Of a stretch of 64,000 bases of DNA, positions 1-11,624 are shown piece by piece. Position numbers and translations under genes: made by a program. Origin of the DNA: Symsagittifera roscoffensis (lineage: Eukaryota > Xenacoelomorpha > Acoela > Convolutidae); NCBI RefSeq assembly GCF_963678635.1, contig NC_087065.1:41233430-41297429 (forward strand), read 5' to 3'. Each line of letters starts with the position of its first letter. Position 1 is the stretch's first letter. The notes beneath the pieces were generated by a model. The model searched no databases. It saw nothing but the letters and a program-made list of their open reading frames with translations, and was not told the DNA's origin.

Positions 1-1575
1 CTAAATTCACTAACAGACGAATCAAAATGCAATTGGCCTATTGAACCAATACAAGTTATTTTAACAAAAATAAACGGAAAATACTTTACAACCGCAGATA
101 TGAATGGTGCATACAATCAAATGCCACTAGACGAACAATCACGGCGTTTAACACAATTTGTTATTGGAAATCAACAATATGAATTCAACCGCCTATTCTA
201 TGGAATATCCATAGGACCAGCAGCATTTTCAGCTTTTATGAGCAAAATTTTTAGACCACCAATACTAAAGAAAAACGCAATCACCTATTTGGACGATGTT
301 TTTATGCAATCACAGACAAAAGAAGAAAGGTTTACAGTTTTAGAACAATATCACAAAATACTTCAGAACGAAAATCTGAAGGCCGCCCCCGATAAGTCAC
401 ACTTCTTTTTAACACGAGTTAAATTTTTAGGACATAATATAGAAATAAAGACAATAACTCCATTAAAATCACGCATTGATGCTATTCAAAAACTTCAACC
501 ACCAACAAACAAAAAGAAAATCCAAGAATTCCTTAGAATGTTGAAATTTTTAAGCAAATACGTTTATAAAATGCAATTATATTTAAGACCGTTCTATAAT
601 ATCCTCAGACAACAAAATAATTTTGAATGGAAAACAGAACATCAAACACGATTTGAAGAAGTTAAAAAACTTCTAACTGAACAAATTTCAAATACAATCC
701 CAGATCCAAATCAACCATTCTATGCAATGTGCGATGCTTCAAATTTTGGCATCGGCGCAGCATTATTACAATCACACAATGGTACAAATAAAATGAACCT
801 TATATCAGCAAATTCTCGATTATTCACTCAAGCAGAGCTACGACTCTCAACTTTAATGAGAGAATGTACAGCTATAATTTATACACTTACAGAATATGAA
901 TTTCTGATACTTGGATCAAAACACCCAACAGTTCTATTCACAGATCACAAACCAATCATTTTTCTCTTTACACAAAAGTCAAACCCAAATCACCGAGTTT
1001 ATAGATTTCAATTAATTCTAATGAAATTTCCAAACTTACATATAGTTTGGACAGCAGGAAAGAATCTTGCATTACCAGATACATTAAGTCGAAATACACC
1101 ACCTGAATTACTCACACGAAAAACTACAGTTGAAATACCCAAAAATATAAAATTATACCTTGCAGAAAACGAAACATCACCCCGACTAGAATGCAAATAT
1201 GCAGTAAAAACTGACATTGAACAATCACAGATAAATAACCTACAACACTTCCCACTTTACTTAGATTGCCAAAATAACCACTACGAAGTTGACCTACTTG
1301 GAACATCAACTTTCAAACCAATTCCATACTCACAATGGATAAAAAATAACACCCAACAAAAAAGAGTAAAACAACACTCGCATAAAAAAGACCTTTTTCC
1401 GTTAATTGAAAAAGAAAATCTAACTGATAAAATAAATTTATCAGGACCACAAACAAATGATTCAAAATACAAAATAAATCAAGTTTTTGACCTCCATGAC
1501 CCACTTGACACAATTCCTTTATCTAAATTAGAAATTGAAAACATTTTTCTCCCCCCAACTCCTAAATTTGTTTGA
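1..1575 (+). pseudogene. Duplicated RT-RNase H segment of pol, fused to gag
   Basis: The frame is open from base 1. It holds the middle of reverse transcriptase, including the YLDDVF catalytic box (about 283-300), then RNase H with the acidic positions in CDAS, MREC and FTDHK. I see only three or four base differences from 6336-7892 over about 1.56 kb, for example Gly for Ser in the MNxAYNQ motif. Similarity stops near base 1557 and the sequence continues as gag, so the final residues are out-of-frame gag. It is a pol fragment without start, protease or integrase. The near identity indicates a recent duplication or a template switch, or possibly an assembly join. Confidence 0.9.
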
Positions 1576-3364
1576 ACCCGGAATCAGCCCGTGCAAAACA
1601 AAATTCCCAGATGTAAAAATCAAAAGACAAATTATAGAACATTATCTGAAAGATATATGTAATTTAACACAACAATACGGAATCTACACCATAGAATTCA
1701 GTACACCAAATCCGAATCACCGCAAATATGTAATTCAAACAGACGATCTTGACTTAGAACTTTCAAAAGTATTCTTAGAATATATTAAAAGCGTACAATT
1801 TCATAACTCACAAAGAGCAAACTCCTTATTTACTAACGAAGTTTTCGCAATAATATATAGTTATATTTCAATATTAGAAAAAACAGAAATTCAAAATATC
1901 TCACCAACTGAGACATCCAAACATACAAAAGTACGACAGGAAATCACATTATTTTCAACTTTTCTACATAAAATCAAAGAAAATTTCACTAAAGACGAAG
2001 TTTCACAACACACAAAACATGACTTACAAAAATTTTTGGCATGGTTTATAATAGATTGTTTCACTTATAATATAGACTTAATTTCACAAGCAAGAAAAAA
2101 TTTCAGACCTCAAAATCCAAACGATGATACTGCCATCACAGAACAGTCAGACTACGTTTGGGACCCAGAATGGTCTCATCATGCATTTATAAACATCCCA
2201 CAATCAATCTCCAGTCAAGCAAAAAGTACAATATCTTATCAAAGAGATTATGTAAGAGTAGTACCATTAACCATTGATGCAACACCATTAAACTACAAAA
2301 CATTTTTACCTGATACGCGAAACAACAGTTTAAATTCAACCGTCATACACAATCAAAACCTTAATGGAACTAGGAATCTTACACATCAAGATATCCAAAC
2401 ACCATCACACTTTATAAATGAAGAAATCGTACAAACAACAACAACTACACAACAAAGCATTTCACCAATACGTCCAAATTTAACTACACCAAAAAATACA
2501 CACTCTTCACTAGCACACGTAACCTTACAATCAACCGTTAAACCCTCGGTTGCTCCACAATATTCACAAATGGATTATCAAACAAATAGACCCATGACAG
2601 TACCGTCAAAAACACGAAGAACGTTCACAAGAAACACTTTTGCAGAACACAATTATAATTACGCACATTCATCAAAAACAAACTATCCCCCACAAAAAAC
2701 TAATCATAATCATGTAAGATCTCGATATTGGGATAACCCAATGACAACAACCAACTCAGTAAATTTTCAAACTAATTCACATCCTCCACAGGATCGTAGT
2801 GAAACTTACCCATTTTTTCTGCAAAATAAAAATAAAAAGGCACCTCATCATACAGATTACTTGTCATCTGATGATGATTATTTACAACCAGATATTTTTG
2901 CACCATATACTCAAGAATATCGCAGACAAGGAGTGCAAAAACCATATACATATCATAGAATTTTTTCTCCACATCCAACAGATACACAAAATCAACAACC
3001 AATACAAATGCAAAACCCAACTAATACACAATCTTTTCAACCAATTCAGCCACAAAACCCAATGATCACACACTCATATCAACCAACTCAAATGCAAAGT
3101 GAAATACCACTCCCATATTACCTTCAACAACACGAAATAACAAAAATTCAATTTTCAATTTTTTCACAAATGCCAAATGCCGCAGAATCACTACAAATGA
3201 CAATGAATCCATACTTTATAGGTGGATCATCAATAACATCAAACAAACCATTAATGGTATTCACAGGAACAGACCCTGAATATTCTGTAGAAGATTATTT
3301 AAATGCAGTAACAGTGTTAATACACCACTACATCAGAATTGGATACATCGCCGCACAGCGTTGA
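1559..3364 (+). pseudogene. gag: Gag, N-terminal two thirds (5' truncated), copy A
   Basis: The segment from about 1559 matches the gag of copies B (44542 onward) and D (36425-38158) but lacks the acidic N-terminus, because pol is joined directly to it. The upstream Met at 1535 is pol-derived and is not the gag start. The first 230 residues are helix-like, with a conserved VWDPEWSHH stretch. Next comes a long Gln/Thr/Pro/Asn-rich section, then the start of a capsid-like region around FTGTDPEYSVEDYLNAV. A deletion near 3330, relative to copy B, shifts the frame, and the rest of gag continues in the overlapping frame from 3361. The family call rests on its position before a zinc knuckle and protease. 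Confidence 0.8.
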
Positions 3365-4965
3365 TACAAACAACCTTAGATGGCGCAGCCCAAAAATGGT
3401 TTTCAGTATTGCCAATAGAAATAAAATCAAATTGGAAAAGATTTACACAAGAATTTTCAAAAATGTTCGATTCCGAAAGAAATAAACAACACCAAAGAGT
3501 TTTATGTAATGAAATTCGCAGATTACCAAATGAAACCAATAAACAATTAGCAGTACGTATCGAAACACTAGTTCGAAAAGCATATTCATTAAATACACAT
3601 GACTATAAAAACACAAAAATGACAGAAATTTTAATGATGACCTTAACACCTCAATTAAGGAAAATAGCAATAAAAAAGAGAGCATCCCATCCTTCCTCAA
3701 TTCGAGAGCCCGATTTAGATTTTCGAAAACTAGTAGACAAACTAGAACAAGCGGAAATCACAATGAAACTTGAAGAAACAGAAAATCTGAAATTACAATA
3801 TGTTAATCGAATCGAAACAAATACCACAAATATCAATAACATACAAGAATCAGATACAGACCTCGTTGAAAAAATCACTGAAATACTAAATATTTATGAA
3901 AAACAACAAAATATTAAAGGCAAACCATCTTTCAAAAAATGGTGTAATTATTGCCGAAGATACGGACATAGTATTTCTGAATGTAGAAAAAAACAACAGG
4001 ATAACCGAAACAAGCCTCAAAAATATAAAGAACCAAATAAATCATTCTATCAATATATGAAAAAAGATCAAAATCTACCAAACAAAAATGTATACAGCAA
4101 CAACAGTTCAGGAAAACCACTTCCGAACAATACTAATTACACAAGGAATCAATCACCATATACCTCAACTTATAGAGGAAGATCACCAGAACGAAGAAAT
4201 ACACAGAATTCTTCACAAAATCATTATAACCGATCAAATAGTCGAAATAACTACTCCAGATCAAATTCAAATACAACACAATTTGTTTCCAGACACAATT
4301 CCCAATCAAACACAAGAAATAAATACTATCCAAACAATCAATCACGAAACTCATCATATAATAGAAATAGAAACTATTCAAATAATCGTAATAGAAGTTA
4401 TTCGAACAACCGAAATCAGAATTACCCGAACAACCGATCAAGAAATAACTCATATAACAGATCAAACTATCACAGATCAAACGATAACTATCAGAATAGA
4501 TCACGAAATAATTCACAAAAACGACATTCAAGTTATAATAATCGATATAGAAATTATTCTCAATCACCACATAGAAGTAATAACCATTATAATAATTCTA
4601 AACATCGCTACAGAAGTAGTACACCCAAACATCAAAGACATATTAATCAAGTACAATCAAATGAAGAAACAACATCAGACCCCCCAGGTATTGACGACAC
4701 AGGAAATAACGAACTACAACTAAATCAAATAAACTGTGGATCATCAGACACAGAAAGTGATACAGAAAACACTATCTCCATAAATATGATAGCAGTCGAG
4801 AACGACTACGAACCTTTTATATATGAACAACCTTTTTCATCACATATATATGAAAACCAATTGGAACTCCTTCAAAATTATTATATTGAACCCATCCATA
4901 CTACACAAATGGTACAAGAAACTAACGAATTAAACCCAATGAAAATGACAAAACAAAATGCTTGA
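3361..4965 (+). pseudogene. gag: Gag, C-terminal part: capsid end, CCHC zinc knuckle, Arg/Ser/Asn-rich tail
   Basis: The start resembles the Ty3/gypsy capsid (retrotrans_gag) region, with DGAAQKWFSVLP and the downstream LPNETNKQLAVRIETLVRKAYS. A canonical CX2CX4HX4C nucleocapsid knuckle follows at about residues 197-210 (CNYCRRYGHSISEC). About 160 residues dominated by Arg, Ser, Asn and Tyr come next, with many RS/RN/NR dipeptides, an unusual feature for a gag. The last 100 residues are acidic. In copy B this acidic end runs in the same frame into protease, so Gag and Pro were probably one reading frame and the stop at 4963-4965 in A is a later break. The knuckle is expected to bind RNA. Confidence 0.82.
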
Positions 4966-5039
4966 ATACACATCACATCTACCAAAATGTACAAAAAGAA
5001 CAACCCAAAGAAAAAATTTGGACAATACCATTTCTTTAA

Positions 5040-6152
5040 GAAAGTCCAAGAAACGAAGAATTTCAACCACCAGATCTTGAAATTGATTTTTTAATTGATT
5101 CAGGAGCAGAATCAAACATAATTAACATTCCCACATGCAATGAAATCAAAACATTACACCCAAAATTAACGGCTCTTGCAACCTCCAGTAAACTAGCAAC
5201 AGCACAAGGATCAACATTAGTAAACTATGGAAAAGTTCAATTATTTTTTCTCCCCACAAGAACAATGGAGCAAAATGAAATTTTACACAGGCCATTTAAA
5301 CAAATATTTCATATCACTGATATTAAACACAATATCATTGGAATACCATTTATCTCGAAATATATACCAACAATCAACATCTTGAATAGTAAAATACTAA
5401 TCAAAGATAAGTACACAAAAACAAAAAATACAGCGCTAACATTTTTTCAAAGACTAAATAAACAACCACCATTCTTTTCAAAACTTTATCCAATTTATAA
5501 CCAACAACGAAAACACCTGAAACCACTATCAGGAAACATATATAACTTTTCAACAAAACAAGTTCACCAATATGGTAAAAATCAAAATAAACAACAACTC
5601 TTTATGTCAGACTTTGAATTCAAACCTATCCAGAAGGTTTTCAAAATCACAATTTCATCCATAAAATATTTGAAAAATACGAATTCAGACATCATTTCGT
5701 TACATGTATATAACAATACACCGTATCAAGTAACATTACCCTTAGGACTTTTAGGATATTGCGAAACCAAAGCTACAATATCACCAATGCATGAAAAAGC
5801 ATACCGCGTAAATAACATCCTCCAATTATTAGATATTTGTCAATCCACAATTCTTAACGAAGAACTATCCATAAATAATATAATAAGTAATGAAAAAAGA
5901 AATACAGATTATTTCACAAAAACCCCATATTTCAAACCTACATTCAACATAAATAACTATACAGAGGATCAACAGAAATTTTTAACAATGTTTAACTTCC
6001 AACATTCACAAATAACACAAGACGAATTTGATAAGTTAGCCAAACAGCTAATAAAATATTCATCAGTCTATGCAACATCCAAATTTGATGTTGGCAAAAT
6101 CAGTTCATCACTTCATCTCCCGTTAAAACCTGACGCAGTTTTCAAAAAGTAA
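5040..6152 (+). pseudogene. pol: Aspartic protease and spacer before RT, copy A
   Basis: The DSG active site appears as LIDSGAESN at about 5091-5117, the retropepsin signature in a gag-pol polyprotein. The protease is followed by about 250 residues that lead to the RT domain. The frame is bounded by two stops. TAA at 5037-5039 stands where copy B has Leu, and TAA at 6150-6152 stands where copy B has Gln. Both look like point changes inside a formerly continuous pol frame. The protease would cleave Gag-Pol, but this copy cannot encode the full polyprotein as read. Confidence 0.85.
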
Positions 6153-7919
6153 AGAGCAAGTAAAGTACCAATTCATTTACACGATAAAGTAAACAGATTA
6201 CTCGATATTTTAGAGCAATATAAAATTATCTCACCGGTAAACAAAGAAGAACAACCAAAAGGTAACACATTTATTAACCCTGTTATCATCTTAGCAAAAA
6301 GAGAATCATTAAAAATAGTTTTAGACGCTAGATATCTAAATTCACTAACAGACGAATCAAAATGCAATTGGCCTATTGAACCAATACAAGTTATTTTAAC
6401 AAAAATAAACGGAAAATACTTTACAACCGCAGATATGAATAGTGCATACAATCAAATGCCACTAGACGAACAATCACGGCGTTTAACACAATTTGTTATT
6501 GGAAATCAACAATATGAATTCAACCGCCTATTCTATGGAATATCCATAGGACCAGCAGCATTTTCAGCTTTTATGAGCAAAATTTTTAGACCACCAATAC
6601 TAAAGAAAAACGCAATCACCTATTTGGACGATGTTTTTATGCAATCACAGACAAAAAAAGAAAGGTTTACAGTTTTAGAACAATATCACAAAATACTTCA
6701 GAACGAAAATCTGAAGGCCGCCCCCGATAAGTCACACTTCTTTTTAACACGAGTTAAATTTTTAGGACATAATATAGAAATAAAGACAATAACTCCATTA
6801 AAATCACGCATTGATGCTATTCAAAAACTTCAACCACCAACAAACAAAAAGAAAATCCAAGAATTCCTTAGAATGTTGAATTTTTTAAGCAAATACGTTT
6901 ATAAAATGCAATTATATTTAAGACCGTTCTATAATATCCTCAGACAACAAAATAATTTTGAATGGAAAACAGAACATCAAACACGATTTGAAGAAGTTAA
7001 AAAACTTCTAACTGAACAAATTTCAAATACAATCCCAGATCCAAATCAACCATTCTATGCAATGTGCGATGCTTCAAATTTTGGCATCGGCGCAGCATTA
7101 TTACAATCACACAATGGTACAAATAAAATGAACCTTATATCAGCAAATTCTCGATTATTCACTCAAGCAGAGCTACGACTCTCAACTTTAATGAGAGAAT
7201 GTACAGCTATAATTTATACACTTACAGAATATGAATTTCTGATACTTGGATCAAAACACCCAACAGTTCTATTCACAGATCACAAACCAATCATTTTTCT
7301 CTTTACACAAAAGTCAAACCCAAATCACCGAGTTTATAGATTTCAATTAATTCTAATGAAATTTCCAAACTTACATATAGTTTGGACAGCAGGAAAGAAT
7401 CTTGCATTACCAGATACATTAAGTCGAAATACACCACCTGAATTACTCACACGAAAAACTACAGTTGAAATACCCAAAAATATAAAATTATACCTTGCAG
7501 AAAACGAAACATCACCCCGACTAGAATGCAAATATGCAGTAAAAACTGACATTGAACAATCACAGATAAATAACCTACAACACTTCCCACTTTACTTAGA
7601 TTGCCAAAATAACCACTACGAAGTTGACCTACTTGGAACATCAACTTTCAAACCAATTCCATACTCACAATGGATAAAAAATAACACCCAACAAAAAAGA
7701 GTAAAACAACACTCGCATAAAAAAGACCTTTTTCCGTTAATTGAAAAAGAAAATCTAACTGATAAAATAAATTTATCAGGACCACAAACAAATGATTCAA
7801 AATACAAAATAAATCAAGTTTTTGACCTCCATGACCCACTTGACACAATTCCTTTATCTAAATTAGAAATTGAAAACATTTTTCTCCCCCCAACAGATAA
7901 AATACAATTAATACCTTGA
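6153..7919 (+). pseudogene. pol: Reverse transcriptase and RNase H, copy A
   Basis: This is the same frame as the protease after a nonsense codon; the first Met is at 6435. The RT palm shows DARYLNS, then the TADMNSAYNQMPLDE motif carrying the first catalytic Asp, the RLFYGISIGPAAFS segment, and the YLDDVF box with the Asp pair. FLGHNIE and the connection region follow. RNase H begins near CDASNFGIGAALL and has the expected acidic residues at MREC and FTDHK. A change near 7900 relative to copy B ends the frame before integrase. It would copy element RNA into DNA. The same domains occur at 1-1557. Confidence 0.93.
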
Positions 7920-8266
7920 AACAATATCAAAATCTTGACCCAGTAATTAGACAACTGAAATCATGGCACAAATACAAAACTAAACCCGTAAAAGCAGATA
8001 CCACAATTTTAGGAAATAAAACACTCCTCCGATATTTTCGAAAATTTAATAATACAACAATCAATGAAAACACAGACCTTCTAGAATACCAATTAAATGA
8101 ATCTACAGTTCCCTGCCTCCCTTTAAGTATGATTCTCATAGCTTTTAACATTTCACATACACAAAACATTAAAGGACACTCAGGATCAGAAAAAAACATA
8201 TTCAAATTTTATACAAAATTTCTATTTCCCAAATGCACCAATTTGGATAAAAGTACTATGCAATGA
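7916..8266 (+). pseudogene. pol: Integrase N-terminal zinc-binding region, copy A (frame-broken)
   Basis: This short frame continues pol after the break at 7919. It includes the histidine part of an integrase HHCC domain (FNISHTQNIKGHSG). The matching cysteines are just past the frame end in another frame, as CNDCIVC near 8258-8280. One or two small indels therefore split the domain. Copy B shows the same organisation at about 51070-51450. This domain normally helps integrase multimerise and bind LTR ends. Confidence 0.7.
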
Positions 8267-8420
8267 TTGTATAGTATGTCAGCTAAATAAATCTTATCCA
8301 AATCAAAAACAAATAGCACAAAAACAAGATTTTAAAGGACAGAGTTTATACTTTAACCATCGTATCTCATTTGATACAAAAGGACCAATTTCACCATAAT
8401 CTGAAGGAAACTCCTACATT

Positions 8421-9353
8421 ATGGTAATTGTTGACGCATTTACACATTATGTAGCACTCAACCCAGTCCCACATTGTAACGCTTATTACGCTTACACAAC
8501 ACTTTATGAACACTGGATAGCCAAGTTCGGACTACCCGAAATTTTAGTTACAGACAACGGTACAGAATTCATAAATAATGAAACCATCACACTATGTCAT
8601 TTATATAACATTAAGCACAAACCACGTACATCTCATGCACCTTGGACAAACGGCTTAGTCGAAGGTATGAACCGTTCACTACAAGAATATCTTAGATGTA
8701 TCATCAATGGAAATGATACAAGATACACCGAATGGTCAGCAGATGTAAAATTATTTCCCTTAGCATATAATTCACAAATTACGACAACTCTAGGAATGTC
8801 ACCATATGAAATGGTTTTTAATCAAAAGCCACGTAAACCAATTATGTTTACAGCAATCTCTCATAAAAATGCACAAAGTCATTGTCAACCGAATAAAGAC
8901 TCAATTTGTTATAACCTACCTTTACACACACATGATGAAGATCATTTTCATCACCCACAAATTCTTAAATTAGCCTCCGGTACACACACCGAATGGATTT
9001 TAAACAGAGATAAAAAACACAATGAAATTTACCAAAAGGTAACAAAAAAGTTGTTACAAAGGCAAAATATTAATGAACAACTAAATTCACGCTTTACACC
9101 AGCCTCCGATTTAAAAGTTGGAACATTTGTTTTAATACCCAATTTTAATACTCAAAAAGGAATTTCAAAAAAGTTACAACCCCTTCGTAAAGGACCATAC
9201 CAAATAATTGCAAAACCCACTGATGTCACATATAAAATCACCGACTCAGATAAAAAAGAAATCGTTCAACACCGAAATAACCTATTACCTTATTATCCAA
9301 AAGAAACAGGAAAAAATTATTCCCCAAGAACAATTAGAGAAATCAAAACATAG
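8421..9353 (+). pseudogene. pol: Integrase catalytic core and GPY C-terminal module, copy A
   Basis: The D,D-35-E core is readable. The first Asp lies upstream in SFDTKGPIS, before a nonsense codon at about 8397-8399. The second is in VTDNGTEF. The Glu is in VEGMNRS, exactly 35 residues after the second Asp. A GPY motif (LRKGPYQIIA) follows near residue 260, typical of gypsy and retroviral integrases; I see no chromodomain. The last residues are altered by an indel near 9300, and the normal basic tail continues in the other frame to 9453 (RKNYKTFIPQSKILKKVEF). It would insert element DNA with a 4-bp target duplication, as copies B and C show. Confidence 0.9.
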
Positions 9354-9453
9354 AGAGTCATCAGGACTTAGAAATCAACCACGCAAAAACTACAAAACAT
9401 TCATTCCACAATCTAAAATATTAAAGAAAGTTGAATTCCAAAAACAACTTTAA

Positions 9454-10047
9454 TTTTACAATCAATAATCTTTGCACCTCTGAAACATTTTAAACTTTCA
9501 TTTTTCAAAATAACATGCTGACAAACACGCAGCGATTCTAGTTCAAAATTAGCCAATAAAATTCATTCAATCCGTCACCTTCTATAACTCTAACACAAAC
9601 CAATTAGACGAAAAATATTAAACTCCAGGCATTTCTAAAACTACAACTTTACGACCTCCAGGTCAAATATAAGCAAACCACTCCAAGTTGACAACTAAAA
9701 TAAATATCACCATAATATCATAACCCTCCCTTATCTAATAACGCAAAGATCAACAATATTTCCCCAACTCAGACCTCAGATACCCCCCAAACAAAAATGT
9801 TAAATTAGCCTAAAGTAAAAGAACGACCATATTAAATTAGCCTAAAGTATAAAAATCTCAAAAATACCCCAGATCACTTGACAAATAAAAATAAAGTAAA
9901 AGAAGACCTCCCAAACACCATAAAATTCGCCCCAAACAATTTTTCACAAAACTCAACCCACTTGTCAAAAAACCAATAAATAACTCGACCACACTTGAAA
10001 ATTGCCCCAAACAACAAAAAATATTCGATCAGGAAATCATTTCTTAA
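9454..10047 (+). other. Spacer between integrase and the accessory/env module, copy A
   Basis: I see no ORF. The stretch is A/C-rich and is conserved with 52811-53409 in copy B, including two CTCCAGG-type motifs and a pyrimidine-rich stretch ending in AG near 9775 that could be a splice acceptor for downstream mRNAs. That role is inferred only. Confidence 0.5.
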
Positions 10048-10297
10048 ATGCTCTTCTGTCGATCAGTCAACATAATACTCAACATTTTCATAAACTTTTT
10101 AACAATATTTATGAACAAATAAATATGAACAAACTTTATTCATATTTCTTTTTGATACCCTTGAAGCTTTTGTAATAATCTTAATCATTTTTTGCAATAT
10201 TTTTTTAATTTTCTATTCCATATTTGAACTATACCTCCAACTTTCAAAAGCCATTGACCATATTCGCAGGTACGAGACACAAAACTTATCTAAATGA
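10048..10297 (+). pseudogene. Small membrane ORF sTM1, broken in copy A
   Basis: This aligns with the intact 80-aa ORF of copy B (53410-53652). The start codon is kept, but an insertion brings an early stop after about 24 codons. The hydrophobic C-terminal half is still readable in the proper frame (FCNIFLIFYSIFELYLQL). Its stop overlaps the next start in an ATGA at 10294-10297. I do not recognise the protein. Confidence 0.55.
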
Positions 10298-10455
10298 TAC
10301 GAACCATTTTTAGTAGAACAGATATTTTTTTACTATTTGTAATTTTTATAACATTTTTATCATCCCTCATCTTGACAATATGCAAATGTATAAAGAAGGC
10401 AGTCATAACATTCGCCTTAGCAACAATCCTTTTAATTCTTTTTCTAGAAGAATAA
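10294..10455 (+). CDS. Small membrane protein sTM2 (53 aa), copy A
   Basis: This short ORF is Met to stop and is conserved in copy B (53649-53837, 62 aa). It has two hydrophobic segments, about residues 10-29 and 37-51, separated by a short cysteine/lysine linker (CKCIKK), so a hairpin membrane protein with both ends on one side is plausible. Copies A and B differ mainly by silent or conservative changes (Ile/Val, Ile/Met), which supports real coding. The A copy ends nine codons earlier because TAC has become TAA. Its start overlaps the sTM1 stop by ATGA. Function unknown; a viroporin-like role is only a guess. Confidence 0.6.
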   Translation: MIRTIFSRTDIFLLFVIFITFLSSLILTICKCIKKAVITFALATILLILFLEE

Positions 10456-10469
10456 TACAGTAAACATAA

Positions 10470-11624
10470 ATTTTTTCACTAAAAGATATCAATAAAAAAC
10501 CCTCAAAAATTGCTAACCAACAATCACGCAGTCAGTCTTCACCGACATCATCCCAGGAAAACCCAACACCACCTACAACTACCCAAAACCCCCAAACATC
10601 TACACGAATTTCTTTCCAAGATAACCCATATACCTTTGAAGAACGACACGCTCGCTTATCTGAACCACTAGAACCAGTTCAACGACAAGCACCTCTAAGT
10701 GAACCAACATATAACTTGTACCCAACACTACCACAAGAATTAAGTAGAATACGAAATCCTAGTCAAAACCAAAATACAGTCGAAATAAATAGACAAATTA
10801 TACATCCTCGACGAAACAGGAATTTTCAAACTCCCCGAGTTCATTTTGACATACCTCAATCCCCATCACAAAACACTCCAGAAAACCCCATTGGTATATT
10901 ACCAGAAACCCCTACGCTTCTTTCACAACGTAGCACCTCAAGCCTACCATCAGATTACTTAGGTTCAACACCAACATCTGAACAAATACGTGAAAATCCC
11001 TTTAACCCCCCAAACCAGGCATCACGACTACCATATTGGACAACACATTCATTTACACAAGGTGAATTAAGTTTAGTCAATGATCCAATAGATATTTCTA
11101 CGGATACAACAACATCCTCATCACTACCAGAAACATTATCACTACCATCAACACCATCAATAAACCAGATTTCACCACCACCTTTTAACTTAAATTTTCC
11201 AAATAATCTCGACGCCAGATATCGAGAACAATCATCAACAAATATCCCTTTAAGACTAGATTGGAATACATTTACAGCCCCTCCACCATTATTTGGACAA
11301 CATCTAGAAAGTAATCGCCTCCACAACTGGGCACTTAATAGATTACAATACCGACAAGACATTCATGACGATATCCGTGATCACAATATCCAAATACTCC
11401 AACAAAACAGTTTACAATTAAAGTTTGAAATCACAGTTAAATTAAACAACATTACTCAACATCCCTACCCATTGAACCCACCAAACATAACAGCTCAATC
11501 ACTACCACCACCATTTATAACCACTGAAGTAATATATAAATACGACAGATATACCAAAAAGACAATTGGTTACATCACATTTCATAACCCATACTCAGGA
11601 TTATCATACACATTTATATTCTAA
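10470..11624 (+). CDS. ORF-P: Pro/Ser/Thr/Gln-rich protein upstream of env, without a clear ATG
   Basis: The frame is open from 10470 to the stop at 11624, but I find no ATG in the N-terminal part; the first near-cognate start is TTG at 10716. The N-terminal half is rich in Ser, Thr, Pro and Gln and contains LYPTL, which fits the LYPxL late-domain pattern that binds ALIX. The C-terminal 130 residues look folded, starting near LRLDWNTF. It overlaps the env frame by 13 bases. The copy B homologue follows sTM2 in frame across one TAG. Production by splicing, stop readthrough or a non-AUG start are the options. I recognise no family. Confidence 0.6.
   Translation: MFSLKDINKKPSKIANQQSRSQSSPTSSQENPTPPTTTQNPQTSTRISFQDNPYTFEERHARLSEPLEPVQRQAPLSEPTYNLYPTLPQELSRIRNPSQNQNTVEINRQIIHPRRNRNFQTPRVHFDIPQSPSQNTPENPIGILPETPTLLSQRSTSSLPSDYLGSTPTSEQIRENPFNPPNQASRLPYWTTHSFTQGELSLVNDPIDISTDTTTSSSLPETLSLPSTPSINQISPPPFNLNFPNNLDARYREQSSTNIPLRLDWNTFTAPPPLFGQHLESNRLHNWALNRLQYRQDIHDDIRDHNIQILQQNSLQLKFEITVKLNNITQHPYPLNPPNITAQSLPPPFITTEVIYKYDRYTKKTIGYITFHNPYSGLSYTFIF

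Noticed and set aside
4088-4723. Ile/Thr-rich ORF of 211 codons
   Set aside because: It is the gag Arg/Ser/Asn-rich region read in another frame; the gag frame carries the zinc knuckle and is the real one. The same holds for 47434-47874.
6173-6451. Minus-strand ORF of 92 codons recurring at 49335-49613
   Set aside because: It lies opposite the conserved RT; its recurrence reflects conservation of RT itself.
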